Shown here in pieces: positions 44,301 to 56,745 of a stretch of DNA of 64,000 bases (the first letter of the stretch is position 1; each line of letters opens with the position of its first letter). This DNA is from Pegoplata infirma (taxonomy: Eukaryota; Arthropoda; Insecta; Diptera; Anthomyiidae): the NCBI GenBank assembly GCA_963921195.1, contig OY992536.1, positions 89,571,007-89,635,006 of the forward strand. Reading direction: 5' to 3'. The translations under genes were made by a program, and so were the position numbers. A model generated the notes under the pieces. It did not search any database, was not told the origin of the DNA, and was given only the letters and a program-made list of their open reading frames with translations.

Positions 44301-45428
44301 GAGCAACTTACATTAATTAATAATTTTAATGTTTAGCAAAATAAAACTTTGCCAGGACACTTGGGAAAATTAAAAGTTTGAAGAAAAAATGTTACTCTAA
44401 TGTCACATGTCTTAATTGCTAAACTGAAATTGAAGGTGACTTTCGAATAATAACGCAATAAATCTATCATTAATGATTGGAAATGAGTTTTATGTCATAC
44501 ATGTTTATATTTTCTTTTTAACTTCTTAACTGCCATACTAAATACAAATTTGTTATGTATAACATTATTAAAATCAAGTTTCGTTCTTAAGTCTTTTGTT
44601 TTTCTAAACTAAATACAGCAAACATTTTATTATTTTTGTATTTTGCCATTATTCTAATAGCATTTATGATCCATTAGCTAGATTTTACACCAAAAAGGTA
44701 TCGTAAATTTTCAACACACCTTTTAACTAAACAACTATTTATGATATTTTCTTGAAAAAAAAAACTTCAAAAAACTGCTTAATAACCAACAAAAAAAAAA
44801 ATACTTTATTAATTGCTTTTCAAAAACAATCATTATAAATAATATTTTGTTAAAAGAAAAAAATCAATATAAATGTGCAATTTTTCTTACACCTATGAAA
44901 AAAAGAAACAACAACCCACTATTTAAGCATAAGAAAACTTTTAACCAAAAATAACACTTTATTCCTTTAGAAAAAAAATTTATGATTAAACTCAAGTAAT
45001 ATTTTTTCATAATAGTGGGGGTGTCTATGACTACTTAAAAACATACCAAAAAATTATTAAGTTACAAGGTATACAAATTTAAAGTTTAAACAAAATCATA
45101 ACTGAAATATTTGGTTGGATTTTTCATATATTTTTTTTTTTTGGTAGAGTTTTTAAATGAATAATCAACGAAATATAAACAATCCACTCTTTATAACTGC
45201 AATTTCTTCATAAAAAACTACTTAATCATAAATGTGCTGAATTTTTTTTCCTCGTATCAAGAAGAAATTTATCTATTAATTGTGGAAGACGATTTTAGGA
45301 GCAAAAGAATTTTTCATTTCTGAATACCAGCAATTTGTAATACATAATTTTTAACTTCATCTGATTTTTTTTTTTTGATGTCTTAACTAATTTTCTTATC
45401 TCCTATTCGCAAAAACGGTTGATTATGA
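44301..45428. other. Unassigned AT-rich DNA
   Basis: No gene or repeat partner recognised over about 1.1 kb. Confidence 0.4.
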
Positions 45429-46209
45429 GTATTAAGCAGGGTTGGCAACCGAAACGAATAACGGTATCGGTAACGGTATTGGTATTACATATTTTTTATA
45501 TCGGTAAAGGTAAAGGTAACGGTATTTTCGATTATTTCGATAACGGTGAACCGTTACCGAAACATCAATACCGGTACGTACCGGTATTATAAATAAAATG
45601 TTAACAAGTCATAAATTTGTTAAAAACTCGTAAAAAATAAAAAAATATTTAAAAAAATTAAAAAACTGTTATGTTCAGTACATTTTCTATAAATAATTAT
45701 ATTTTGACTAGTATTAAATACTATGAATTAACTCAGAATTTAATTAAAACATACACGCCATATTGTAATTCAACAAATACGAACTCATGCTCGTAGAGAC
45801 ACCTTTGTCCAATAAGCAAAAAAATCTGCATCATGAGCCATATGAGAAATCTGCATTTTAAGTCATTTGAGAAATCTGCTGTTTATAGCTAAGGCGGTTT
45901 GCTTAATTTCTGTCTGGATAATCCAGGTATAATCTGCAGAAAAAACCGTCAAGACAGCAGAAAAATTTTCTGATTTTAACAGAGAAATCTGCTGATTTCA
46001 AATAAACAGCGTGAACATCAAAATTGTTTGTCCTGTTTTAAAAAAAAATCGTCAGGGATAAAAAAAAAACTTGGCAAGGATGTTTCAGGGAATGTTTCTT
46101 TAAGGGGTAGGGCAGGCGGAATCGAAGGGACACCTTTCCCCTCGCCATAGATGTTAAGAAATTCGTTTTATTTATATTTACGCTTAAATAATACAAATTT
46201 ATCAATATT

Positions 46210-46560
46210 TAATTTTATTTTTTATAGACAAGCCCCCAGAAGGGGTGGACGGAAAAAAATCGCATTTTCTTATCTTGGTCAATGAACTTAACACGGCATA
46301 AAAATGTTTCATTTCATCTAAACAAATAAACAAAAAAAAAAGTAAATAAAATATGCTTTTCTGGGGTTGTGTAAGTTTTTCAGGGGGGAAATTTTTTTCA
46401 TCTGGTCCGATTTTGCAAATTTCGGAACCAGCCTATGACCTCAAAACTTACCAGCAGTATCGTGTCTTCTACAGACGGACAGACGAACATCACTTACAAT
46501 CGATCACTGATCAATAATATATTGTATAATTTTTATGAGGTGCAAGACTGTATTACTTTA
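46210..46560 (+). repeat. Dispersed repeat F2 inside element M
   Basis: Contains 'ccagaaggggtggacgg', 'aggggggaaatttttttc', CAGACGGACAGACGAACATC and 'atcgatcactgatcaataata', the F2 order. Confidence 0.6.
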
Positions 46561-46572
46561 TACTGTAGACTA

Positions 46573-47051
46573 GAGATGGGCGCGTGAGTGATGTTTGACT
46601 CACTCACGCTCACGACAGAAATTTTTGAATCACGCACAATCACTCACGAGCATATTTGTTCTACTCACACTCACTCACAATCACGTCAGTAGATTTAACA
46701 AAGCTCACACTCACGTGCACTCACACAAGCTTCAGTCACACTCACGTTGACTCACACTCACGAAACTCTTTTTTGTACAAAAAAAGTTCAAACAATTTTT
46801 TTTTGCTTTTTGTGTGACGAAATCTTAAGTTTAGCCAAATTTTAAAGTTTTTTTGTAGCTTTTTTTGGTACAAAAAGAAATATGAAGAGAAAATAAGTCA
46901 CGCAAACTCACGCAAAAAAATCGACTCAGGAACACTCACTCGCGCAAAAATCTTACTCACGCACACTCACTAACGCAATTTTTTTACCCACTCACACTCA
47001 CTCACAATCACGTGAATCATGCACTAATCTGCTCATGTACTCATCTCGACG
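46573..47051. mobile_element. Element N (479 bp) rich in CACTCACG, nested in M
   Basis: Imperfect inverted ends GAGATGGGCGCGTGAG and (inverted) GAGATGAGTACATGAG. An 8-bp duplication GTAGACTA flanks it at 46565-46572 and 47052-47059. The body is dominated by (A)CTCACNCTCACG words. hAT-like by duplication length. Confidence 0.7.
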
Positions 47052-47288
47052 GTAGACTATATTACTGTTCTTAATCCACAAAAAAATAAAAATAGGTAAT
47101 ATTAAGACAACCGAAACAAAACCGATATAATACCGGTAAAACTTCGAATAAAGGTAACGGTTTTTTATCGGTAACGGTATTCAAAATTATTTATTTCGGT
47201 ATTGGTAACGGTAACGGTAGTCAATATGAAAGGGTTTTTAATCGGTAACGGTATTGAAAGGGTAACGGTAGCCAACACTGGTATTAAG

Positions 47289-47735
47289 TTGTTATCGAAT
47301 TTAGCTGGAAGTTAATCTATTTTTTGTTATCCACAGTTTACTGTTCTTTAAAATTGTTGTCGGTCAAATTAATGTCCTTAACCTACATAATGTATGGTTT
47401 CACTTATCATGTATGTAGTTTATGCTGCTGTCAGTCTCTCCCCAAGTGACTGTAATATGATACTTAAAGTCATAACTGAAAACCTCAGATAAACAAATTT
47501 TGGTGTATACATTTTAGGTTTAGCCTAAAATTAATGTTATACTGAATTTTGTTTAATAATCACTTTTAATAATGTCATTATTAATTGAAACACAAAATTT
47601 TGGTAATTACCTGATAATGATAACCAAAAAACTTAAAAACACAGCAGGAATGCAATGATAGAGCTTCCCATGGTGTAGTAGTTTTTAAAGGAGGTTTACA
47701 AAGTGAATTTAAGGAAACTGTTATGGAATACATAC
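47289..47735. other. Unassigned AT-rich DNA
   Basis: No gene recognised; leads into Sat2. Confidence 0.4.
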
Positions 47736-49510
47736 AAATTGTTGTAAGAATAAAATTCTCAAATTCTGAAACAATTGTTCTAGAATAGAAATAGAAAAAG
47801 TCTTATACAATTCTGAAACATTTTTTCTATAGAAAAATTCTCAGATTCTGAGACATTTTTTCCAGACAAAATGTTTCAGATTCTGAGACAGTTTTTCTAT
47901 AGAAAAAGTCTCAGATTCTGAAACATTTTTTCTATAGAAAAATTATCTGAGACATTTTTTCTATAAAAAAGTCTCAGATTCTGAGACATTTTTTCTATAA
48001 AAAAAGTCTCAGATTCTGAGACATTTTTTCTATAAAAAAAGTCTCAGATTCTGAGACATTTTTTCTATAAAAAAAGTCTCAGATTCTGAGACATTTTTTC
48101 TATAAAAAAAGTCTCAGATTCTGAGACATTTTTTCTATAAAAAAAAGTCTCAGATTCTGAGACATTTTTTTCTATAAAAAAAGTCTCAGATTCTGAGACA
48201 TTTTTTCTATAAAAAAAGTCTCAGATTCTGAGACATTTTTTCTATAAAAAAAATCTCAGATTCTGAGACATTTTTTCTATAAAAAAAGTCTCAGATTCTG
48301 AGACATTTTTTCTATAAAAAAAGTCTCAGATTCTGAGACATTTTTTCTATAAAAAAAGTCTCAGATTCTGAGACATTTTTTCTATAAAAAAAGTCTCAGA
48401 TTCTGAGACATTTATTCTATAAAAAAAGTTTCAGATTCTGAGACATTTTTTCTATAAAAAAAAGTCTCAGATTCTGAGACATTTTTTCTATAAAAAAAAG
48501 TCTCAGATTCTGAGACATTTTTTCTATAAAAAAAGTCTCAGATTCTGAGACATTTTTTCTATAAAAAAAGTCTCAGATTCTGAGACATTTTTTCTATAAA
48601 AAAAGTCTCAGATTCTGAGACATTTTTTCAATAAAAAAAGTCTCAGATTCTGAGACATTTTTTCTATAAAAAAAGTCTCAGATTCTGAGACATTTTTTCT
48701 ATAAAAAAAGTCTCAGATTCTGAGACATTTTTTCTATAAAAAAAGTCTCAGATTCTGAGACATTTTTTCTATAAAAAAAGTCTCAGATTCTGAGACATTT
48801 TTTCTATAAAAAAAGTCTCAGATTCTGAGACATTTTTTCTATAAAAAAAGTCTCAGATTCTGAGACATTTTTTCTATAAAAAAAGTCTCAGATTCTGAGA
48901 CATTTTTTTCTATAAAAAAAAGTCTCAGATTCTGAAACATTTTTTCTATAAAAAAAGTCTCAGATTCTGAGACATTTTTTCTATAAAAAAAGTCTCAGAT
49001 TCTGAGACATTTTTTCTATAAAAAAAGTCTCAGATTCTGAGACATTTTTTCTATAAAAAAAGTCTCAGATTCTGAGACATTTGTTCTATAAAAAAAGTCT
49101 CAGATTCTGAGACATTTTTTCTATAAAAAAAGTCTCAGATTCTGAGACATTTTTTCTATAAAAAAAGTCTCAGATTCTGAGACATTTTTTCTATAAAAAA
49201 AGTCTCAGATTCTGAGACATTTTTTCTATAAAAAAAGTCTCAGATTCTGAGACATTTGTTCTATAAAAAAAGTCTCAGATTCTGAGACATTTTTTCTATA
49301 AAAAAAGTCTCAGATTCTGAGACATTTTTTCTATAAAAAAAGTCTCAGATTCTGAGACATTTTTTCTATAAAAAAAGTCTCAGATTCTGAGACATTTTTT
49401 CTATAAAAAAAGTCTCAGATTCTGAGACATTTTTTCATATAAAAAAAGTCTCAGATTCTGAGACATTTTTTCTATAAAAAAAAATCTCAGATTCTGAGAA
49501 ATGTTTTCTA
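47736..49510 (+). repeat. Sat2 satellite, block A (35-bp monomer)
   Basis: About 45 nearly identical 35-bp units from about 47930, preceded by diverged units. Each unit is the perfect odd palindrome GTCTCAGATTCTGAGAC plus A-TTTTTT-CTAT-AAAAAAA. Variation is almost only in A/T run length and occasional single changes such as 'catttgttc' (49079, 49254). Confidence 0.97.
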
Positions 49511-49850
49511 TAAAAAAAATTCTCAGATTCTGAGACTTTTTTTATCTACAAAAAAAATATCATATTCTGAGACATTTAATCACAAAAAAATCTCAGATTC
49601 TGAGACATTTTTTCTATAGAAAAAGTCTCAGAGTCTAAGAATCTGAAACATTTTTTCTGTAGAAAATGTTTCAGATTCTGAGACATTTTTCTATGGAAAA
49701 AGTCTCAGATTCTAACACATTTTTTCTATAGAAAAAGTGTCAGATTTCTACAGAAAAGTCTCAGAATCTGAGACTTTTTCTATGGAAAAAGTCTCAGATT
49801 CTAACACATTTTTTCTATAGAAAAAGTGTCAGATTTCTACAGAAAAGTCT
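49511..49850 (+). repeat. Sat2 diverged segment between blocks A and B
   Basis: Scrambled Sat2 units with changed spacing and orientation, including a local duplication of 'ctatggaaaaagtctcagat' (49691 and 49770). It separates two homogeneous subfamilies. Confidence 0.85.
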
Positions 49851-50735
49851 CAGATTCTGAGACATTTTTCTTATAGAAAAAGTCTCAGATTCTGAGACAT
49901 TTTTCTTATAGAAAAAGTCTCAGATTCTGAGACATTTTTCTTATAGAAAAAGTCTCAGATTCTGAGACATTTTTCTTATAGAAAAAGTCTCAGATTCTGA
50001 GACATTTTTCTTATAGAAAAAGTCTCAGATTCTGAGACATTTTTCTTATAGAAAAAGTCTCAGATTCTGAGACATTTTTCTTATAGAAAAAGTCTCAGAT
50101 TCTGAGACATTTTTCTTATAGAAAAAGTCTCAGATTCTGAGACATTTTTCTTATAGAAAAAGTCTCAGATTCTGAGACATTTTTCTTATAGAAAAAGTCT
50201 CAGATTCTGAGACATTTTTCTTATAGAAAAAGTCTCAGATTCTGAGACATTTTTCTTATAGAAAAAGTCTCAGATTCTGAGACATTTTTCTTATAGAAAA
50301 AGTCTCAGATTCTGAGACATTTTTCTTATAGAAAAAGTCTCAGATTCTGAGACATTTTTCTTATAGAAAAAGTCTCAGATTCTGAGACATTTTTCTTATA
50401 GAAAAAGTCTCAGATTCTGAGACATTTTTCTTATAGAAAAAGTCTCAGATTCTGAGACATTTTTCTTATAGAAAAAGTCTCAGATTCTGAGACATTTTTC
50501 TTATAGAAAAAGTCTCAGATTCTGAGACATTTTTCTTATAGAAAAAGTCTCAGATTCTGAGACATTTTTCTTATAGAAAAAGTCTCAGATTCTGAGACAT
50601 TTTTCTTATAGAAAAAGTCTCAGATTCTGAGACATTTTTCTTATAGAAAAAGTCTCAGATTCTGAGACATTTTTCTTATAGAAAAAGTCTCAGATTCTGA
50701 GACATTTTTCTTATAGAAAAAGTCTAAGATTCAGA
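49851..50735 (+). repeat. Sat2 satellite, block B (35-bp subfamily)
   Basis: About 25 essentially identical units: the same 17-bp palindrome followed by A-TTTTT-CTTATAG-AAAAA. The linker differs from block A and is exactly the reverse complement of block C's linker. Confidence 0.97.
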
Positions 50736-51120
50736 GAAATTTTTCTATAGAAAAAGTCTCAGATTCTAAGACATTTTTTCTATAAAAAAAAGTCTCAGAA
50801 TCTGATCCATTTTTTCTATAGAAAATGTCTCAGATTCTGAGAAAATTTTCAATAGAAAAAGTCTCAGAATCTGAGATATTTTTCTTATAGAAAAAGTCTC
50901 AGATTCTGAGGCATTTTTCCTATAGAAAAAGTCTTAGATTCAGAAACATTTTTCTTATAGAAAAAGTCTCAGATTCTGAGACATTTTTTTATAGAAAAAG
51001 TATCAGATTCTGAGACATTTTTTCTATAAAAAAAGTGTCAAATTCAGAGAAATTTTTTTTTATAGAAAAAGTCTCAGATTCTAAGACAGATTCAGATTTT
51101 GAAACATTTTTTGAATAGAA
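50736..51120 (+). repeat. Sat2 diverged right edge of block B
   Basis: Units with many substitutions and length changes, fading out near 51120. Confidence 0.85.
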
Positions 51121-52312
51121 AAAGTTGAAGTTTTTTTTGCATTTTGCAGTACTTTAGTCGAAAATTCTTGTCTTATTACTTTTAAAACAAAAGACTTAAG
51201 ACACATACTTGCTTTTCCTTTTCCTTTTACTTTTAAAACAAAAGATTTAAGACACATACTTACTATAGCACAATTTTGTTGCACAATTTTTAAGGAATCT
51301 TAGTCACAGCAGGTTATATGTGAATTTGAATCCTGTAGATGTTTAAAATTTATAAAATTTTTTCTTTTATAAATTTATTTACAATTTTTTTAAGTTTTAT
51401 TGATAAATCAACATATTTGTAGGCCATAATTTTATAATTTATGCAATAAATATAATATTAATGATGTTTAATGATTGGTTTTTGTATTATTCATCCCATC
51501 AGTTAAGGGAGTTGTTTTAAAATATTTAAGTTTCACTTATTATTAATGATTTTTGCAATTAATTTAAGGTTCAAAATTTTATATTCAAAAATGTAAGTGA
51601 TAGTATTAATTTGCAAGCAAATATTTAAAATTCCTTTGAGGACAATTACAGCTGAATTTGAACTAAAGATTATATGACAATAATCAAAAGTTTAAGGGTG
51701 ACCGAGTGTATTTTTTATTGAGACCAAAACATGTGAAAATGATAAATTCGACTGTGCCGAATTCTTTTTATACCCTCCAAAATGTAAATAAAAAAAATCA
51801 AGAGTCAAAAAAATTATATTGATTTTTGATTTTTGAACTTAAGTAGTACAATTTTATAATTATTAAAATATTTTTGTATATCCACGAAATAGGCTGGTCT
51901 ATTCACAAAATACGCGGGTCTAAACAAATTAAATTTCTAATCCGGTGTGTACAATTAAGGGACTTTGAACATCATCTTCAAAAAAAAATTCGAAACTTCA
52001 GTGGGCCGTAACAAAAACTTAGCTTTGTTTTCAAAACCTTTTGTCGATTTTTGACTACTGGTATTCTTCTTTCATAATATTTGTTTGATCTTCTTCAAAT
52101 ACACTCGATGACTTCATATTTGTTGCACAGTGTAAAAAGATTTTGTTATACACCAAATTATTTTTACTAGCATTTGTATCAAAAATTCTTTAGTTCAAAA
52201 AAAAGCTTAGGAAGAGATAGCATTTTTTAAACATTAAACACAAAAAATTAGGATTTTACACTTTTTTAATTTATGACTCATTTGACAGTTGCCATCTAAA
52301 CATTAAATTACG
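51121..52312. other. Spacer between inverted Sat2 blocks
   Basis: Contains a direct duplication of 'acttttaaaacaaaaga.tta' (51180 and 51230) and an F1-like end near 51745-51785. Otherwise unassigned AT-rich DNA. Confidence 0.4.
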
Positions 52313-52320
52313 TTTTTTAG

Positions 52321-52427
52321 TAGACCATGATGGGCTTACTGTTGATGATGTTGGATTAGATATGGCAGATTCCTTAGACATTGACTTTTTAAATTCTTTG
52401 CAAATATCTGAAAAAAAAGAAGTATAA
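52321..52427 (+). CDS. Candidate terminal coding exon, unidentified protein
   Basis: An acceptor-like TTTTTTAG ends at 52320. The downstream frame from 52323 encodes DHDGLTVDDVGLDMADSL, then DIDFLNSLQISEKKEV and a TAA stop at 52425-52427. The peptide is acidic and varied, unlike the homopolymer-type frames elsewhere in the window. The open frame upstream to 52221 is low-complexity and looks intronic. No family is recognised. It could be the last exon of a host gene or a remnant of a captured gene lying between the satellite blocks. Confidence 0.3.
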
Positions 52428-52439
52428 AAAAGGATTTAT

Positions 52440-53078
52440 CGAATTAAAGTTTTCTATACGGAAAAATGTCTTAGAACCTGAGAATTTTTCTATACGGAAA
52501 AATGTTTCAGAATCTGAAAATTTTTCTATACGAAAAACTGTCTCAGAATCTAAGAATTTTCAGAATCTTAGAACTTTTCTATAAGAAAAATGTCTAGAAT
52601 CTGAGACTTTTTCTAAAAAAAAAGTCTCGGAATCTGAGACTTTTTCTATAAGAAAAATGTCTATGAATCTTAAAATTTTTCTTAATGAAAAATGTCTCAG
52701 AATCTAAGAATTTTTCTTTATAAAAATAGTCTCAGAATCTAAGAATTTTTCTATAAGAAAAATGTCTCAGAACCTGAAACTTTTTCAATAAGAAAAATTC
52801 CTTAGAATCTGTGGCTTTTTCTACAAGAAAAATGTCTTTGAATATGAGAATTTTTCTATAAGAAAAATGTTTTAGAATCTGAGATTTTTCTGTAATATAA
52901 GAAAAATGTCTCAGAATCTGAGACTTTTTATATAAGAAAAATGTCTCAGAATCTGATACTTTTTTTATAAAGAAAAATTCTTAGATTCTGAGACTTTTTC
53001 TATAAGAAAAATGTTTCAGAATCTGAGTCTTTCTCTATCAGAAAAATGTGTCAGAATCGGAAACTTTTTGTATAAGAA
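52440..53078 (-). repeat. Sat2 diverged left edge of block C
   Basis: Diverged units in the orientation 'tctcagaatctgaga..tttttctataagaaaaatg', reverse of blocks A and B. Divergence is high up to the F1 insertion at 53079. Confidence 0.9.
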
Positions 53079-53943
53079 CAAGTAGAAAAGTTAAATTCGG
53101 CTTGGCCGAATCTATGAATACCCTCCACAATGCCCATTTTAAGTGATAATAAATTTTCTAACGTGAAAAAAATAACAGTTTTGATTAGAAATATTTTATT
53201 TTGTTTAAAAAACAATTTTTTTAGTAATTTTTGAAAAAAAAAAAAAATAATTTACTAAGTTTTTTTTTGAGTGTAAAATTTTTTTTGAGTGTAAAATTTT
53301 TTTCGAGAGTATTTTTTTTTTGTTTTGGTATAAAAATATTTTTGAGTGACAAAAATACGTTGTAAAATATTTTTGTGACTTACTAATGTTTTTAAAACAG
53401 GTTTAACGGGTTTTCATCACATGAATTTTAGATGAAGCTAATCTGAAATTCACGGTTTTGCTAATAACTTTTGAACCACTGGACCGATTTGGCTGAAATT
53501 CAACACGAACGAGTCTGGAGGAACGAAAAATATATATGCCAAGCTTCAGTATCCTCAGAATTGGTTTTCGAAAGTTATAGTGCTTTTTATCTCAAAAATT
53601 CAAGAAAAACCCTTGCCGAAATTCAGTATTTTGCTCATAACTTTTGAACCACTGGACCGATTTCGCTGGATTGCAATACCAACCTGACCAGGTAAATACC
53701 CAACATATATGCCAAACTTCAGGAGCCTCCGTTAAGTCTTTCAAAAGTTAGCGTGTTTTCAACAGACAGACAGACAGACGGACAGACGGACGGACGGACG
53801 GACGGACATCGCTAGATCGTCTTAAAATCGATCGAGGATCATGAATATATATACTTTATGGGGTCCTAGACCAATATTTCGAGGTGTTACAAACGGAATG
53901 ACAAACTTATATATACCCTCTATCACTAGAGTGGAGGGTATAA
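53079..53943 (+). repeat. Dispersed repeat F1, copy c (inserted in Sat2)
   Basis: Complete 865-bp F1 copy from CAAGTAGAAAAGTTAAATTC to GGAGGGTATAA, cleanly interrupting a Sat2 unit ('gtataagaa' on the left, 'aaaatgtctcag' on the right). Because the satellite is regular, this copy defines the ends of F1 best. Any duplication is at most a few A bases. Confidence 0.85.
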
Positions 53944-56745
53944 AAATGTCTCAGAATCTGAGACTTTTTCTATAAGAAAAATTTCTCAGAATCTGAGACT
54001 TTTTCTATAAGAAAAATGTCTAAGAATCTGAGACTTTTTCTATAAGAAAAATGTCTCAGAATCTGAGACATTTTCTATAAGAAAAATGTCTCAGAATCTG
54101 AGACTTTTTCTATAAGAAAAATGTCTCAGAATCTGAGACTTTTTCTATAAGAAAAATGTCTCAGAATCTGAGACTTTTTCTATAAGAAAAATGTCTCAGA
54201 ATCTGAGACTTTTTCTATAAGAAAAATGTCTCAGAATCTGAGACTTTTTCTATAAGAAAAATGTCTCAGAATCTGAGACTTTTTCTATAAGAAAAATGTC
54301 TCAGAATCTGAGACTTTTTCTATAAGAAAAATGTCTCAGAATCTGAGACTTTTTCTATAAGAAAAATGTCTCAGAATCTGAGACTTTTTCTATAAGAAAA
54401 ATGTCTCAGAATCTGAGACTTTTTCTATAAGAAAAATGTCTCAGAATCTGAGACTTTTTCTATAAGAAAAATGTCTCAGAATCTGAGACTTTTTCTATAA
54501 GAAAAATGTCTCAGAATCTGAGACTTTTTCTATAAGAAAAATGTCTCAGAATCTGAGACTTTTTCTATAAGAAAAATGTCTCAGAATCTGAGACTTTTTC
54601 TATAAGAAAAATGTCTCAGAATCTGAGACTTTTTCTATAAGAAAAATGTCTCAGAATCTGAGACTTTTTCTATAAGAAAAATGTCTCAGAATCTGAGACT
54701 TTTTCTATAAGAAAAATGTCTCAGAATCTGAGACTTTCTCTATAAGAAAAATGTCTCAGAATCTGAGACTTTTTCTATAAGAAAAATGTCTCAGAATCTG
54801 AGACTTTTTCTATAAGAAAAATGTCTCAGAATCTGAGACTTTTTCTATAAGAAAAATGTCTCAGAATCTGAGACTTTTTCTATAAGAAAAATGTCTCAGA
54901 ATCTGAGACTTTTTCTATAAGAAAAATGTCTCAGAATCTGAGACTTTTTCTATAAGAAAAATGTCTCAGAATCTGAGACTTTTTCTATAAGAAAAATGTC
55001 TCAGAATCTGAGACTTTTTCTATAAGAAAAATGTCTCAGAATCTGAGACTTTTTCTATAAGAAAAATGTCTCAGAATCTGAGACTTTTTCTATAAGAAAA
55101 ATGTCTCAGAATCTGAGACTTTTTCTATAAGAAAAATGTCTCAGAATCTTAGACTTTTTCTATAAGAAAAATGTCTCAGAATCTGAGACTTTTTCTATAA
55201 GAAAAATGTCTCAGAATCTGAGACTTTTTCTATAAGAAAATGTCTCAGAATCTGAGACTTTTTCTATAAGAAAAATGTCTCAGAATCTGAGACTTTTTCT
55301 ATAAGAAAAATGTCTCAGAATCTGAGACTTTTTCTATAAGAAAAATGTCTCAGAATCTGAGAATTTTTCTATAAGAAAAATGTCTCAGAATCTGAGACTT
55401 TTTCGATAAGAAAAATGTCTCAGAATCTGAGACTTTTTCTATAAGAAAAATGTCTCAGAATCTGAGACTTTTCTATAAGAAAAATGTCTCAGAATCTGAG
55501 ACTTTTTCTATAAGAAAAATGTCTCAGAATCTGAGACTTTTTCTATAAGAAAAATGTCTCAGAATCTGAGACTTTTTCTATAAGAAAAATGTCTCAGAAT
55601 CTGAGACTTTTTCTATAAGAAAAATGTCTCAGAATCTGAGACTTTTTCTATAAGAAAAATGTCTCAGAATCTGAGACTTTTTCTATAAGAAAAATGTCTC
55701 AGAATCTGAGACTTTTTCTATAAGAAAAATGTCTCAGAATCTGAGACTTTTTCTATAAGAAAAATGTCTCAGAATCTGAGACTTTTTCTACAAGAAAAAT
55801 GTCTCAGAATCTGAGACTTTTTCTACAAGAAAAATGTCTCAGAATCTGAGACTTTTTCTATAAGAAAAATGTCTCAGAATCTGAGACTTTTTCTATAAGA
55901 AAAATGTCTCAGAATCTGAGACTTTTTCTATAAGAAAAATGTCTCAGAATCTGAGACTTTTTCTATAAGAAAAATGTCTCAGAATCTGAGACTTTTTCTA
56001 TAAGAAAAATGTCTCAGAATCTGAGACTTTTTCTATAAGAAAAATGTTTCAGAATCTGAGACTTTTTCTATAAGAAAAATGTCTCAGAATCTGAGACTTT
56101 TTCTATAAGAAAAATGTCTCAGAATCTGAGACTTTTTCTATAAGAAAAATGTCTCAGAATCTGAGACTTTTTCTATAAGAAAAATGTCTCAGAATCTGAG
56201 ACTTTTTCTATAAGAAAAATGTCTCAGAATCTGAGACTTTTTCTATAAGAAAAATGTCTCAGAATCTGAGACTTTTTCTATAAGAAAAATGTCTCAGAAT
56301 CTGAGACTTTTTCTATAAGAAAAATGTCTCAGAATCTGAGACTTTTTCTATAAGAAAAATGTCTCAGAATCTGAGACTTTTTCTATAAGAAAAATGTCTC
56401 AGAATCTGAGACTTTTTCTATAAGAAAAATGTCTCAGAATCTGAGACTTTTTCTATAAGAAAAATGTCTCAGAATCTGAGACTTTTTCTATAAGAAAAAT
56501 GTCTCAGAATCTGAGACTTTTTCTATAAGAAAAATGTCTCCGAATCTGAGACTTTTTCTATAAGAAAAATGTCTCAGAATCTGAGACTTTTCTATAAGAA
56601 AAATGTCTCAGAATCTGAGACTTTTTCTATAAGAAAAATGTCTCAGAATCTGAGACTTTTTCTATATGAAAAATGTCTCAGAATCTGAGACTTTTTCTAT
56701 ATGAAAAATGTCTCAGAATCTGAGACTTTTTCTATAAGAAAAATA
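53944..56745 (-). repeat. Sat2 satellite, block C (inverted relative to B)
   Basis: About 80 nearly identical 35-bp units in the form TCTATAAGAAAAATGTCTCAG then AATCTGAGACTTTT. This is the exact reverse complement of the block B unit. Rare variants include 'ctttctc' (54735), a unit lacking one A (55239) and 'tctacaag' (55790-55830). Confidence 0.97.

Larger units (their letters stand above)
45437..47280. mobile_element. hAT-type non-autonomous element M (1.84 kb)
   Basis: Ends CAGGGTTGGCAACCG and inverted CGGTAGCCAACACTG are classical hAT termini (CAG.G.TGGC). The 8-bp duplication GTATTAAG is perfect at 45429-45436 and 47281-47288 and fits nTnnnnAn. Both subterminal regions carry arrays of GGTAACGGTA words (45450-45560 and 47150-47270). 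The centre contains an F2 copy (46210-46560) and nested element N. No transposase is recognised. Confidence 0.9.

Noticed and set aside
47930..50735. CRISPR array or minisatellite gene
   Set aside because: Units have no unique spacers and the period is constant; it is a eukaryotic tandem satellite.
51081..51284. 67-residue open frame with repeated SMCLKSFVLKV
   Set aside because: The repeat simply reflects a local DNA duplication at the satellite edge; no other support.
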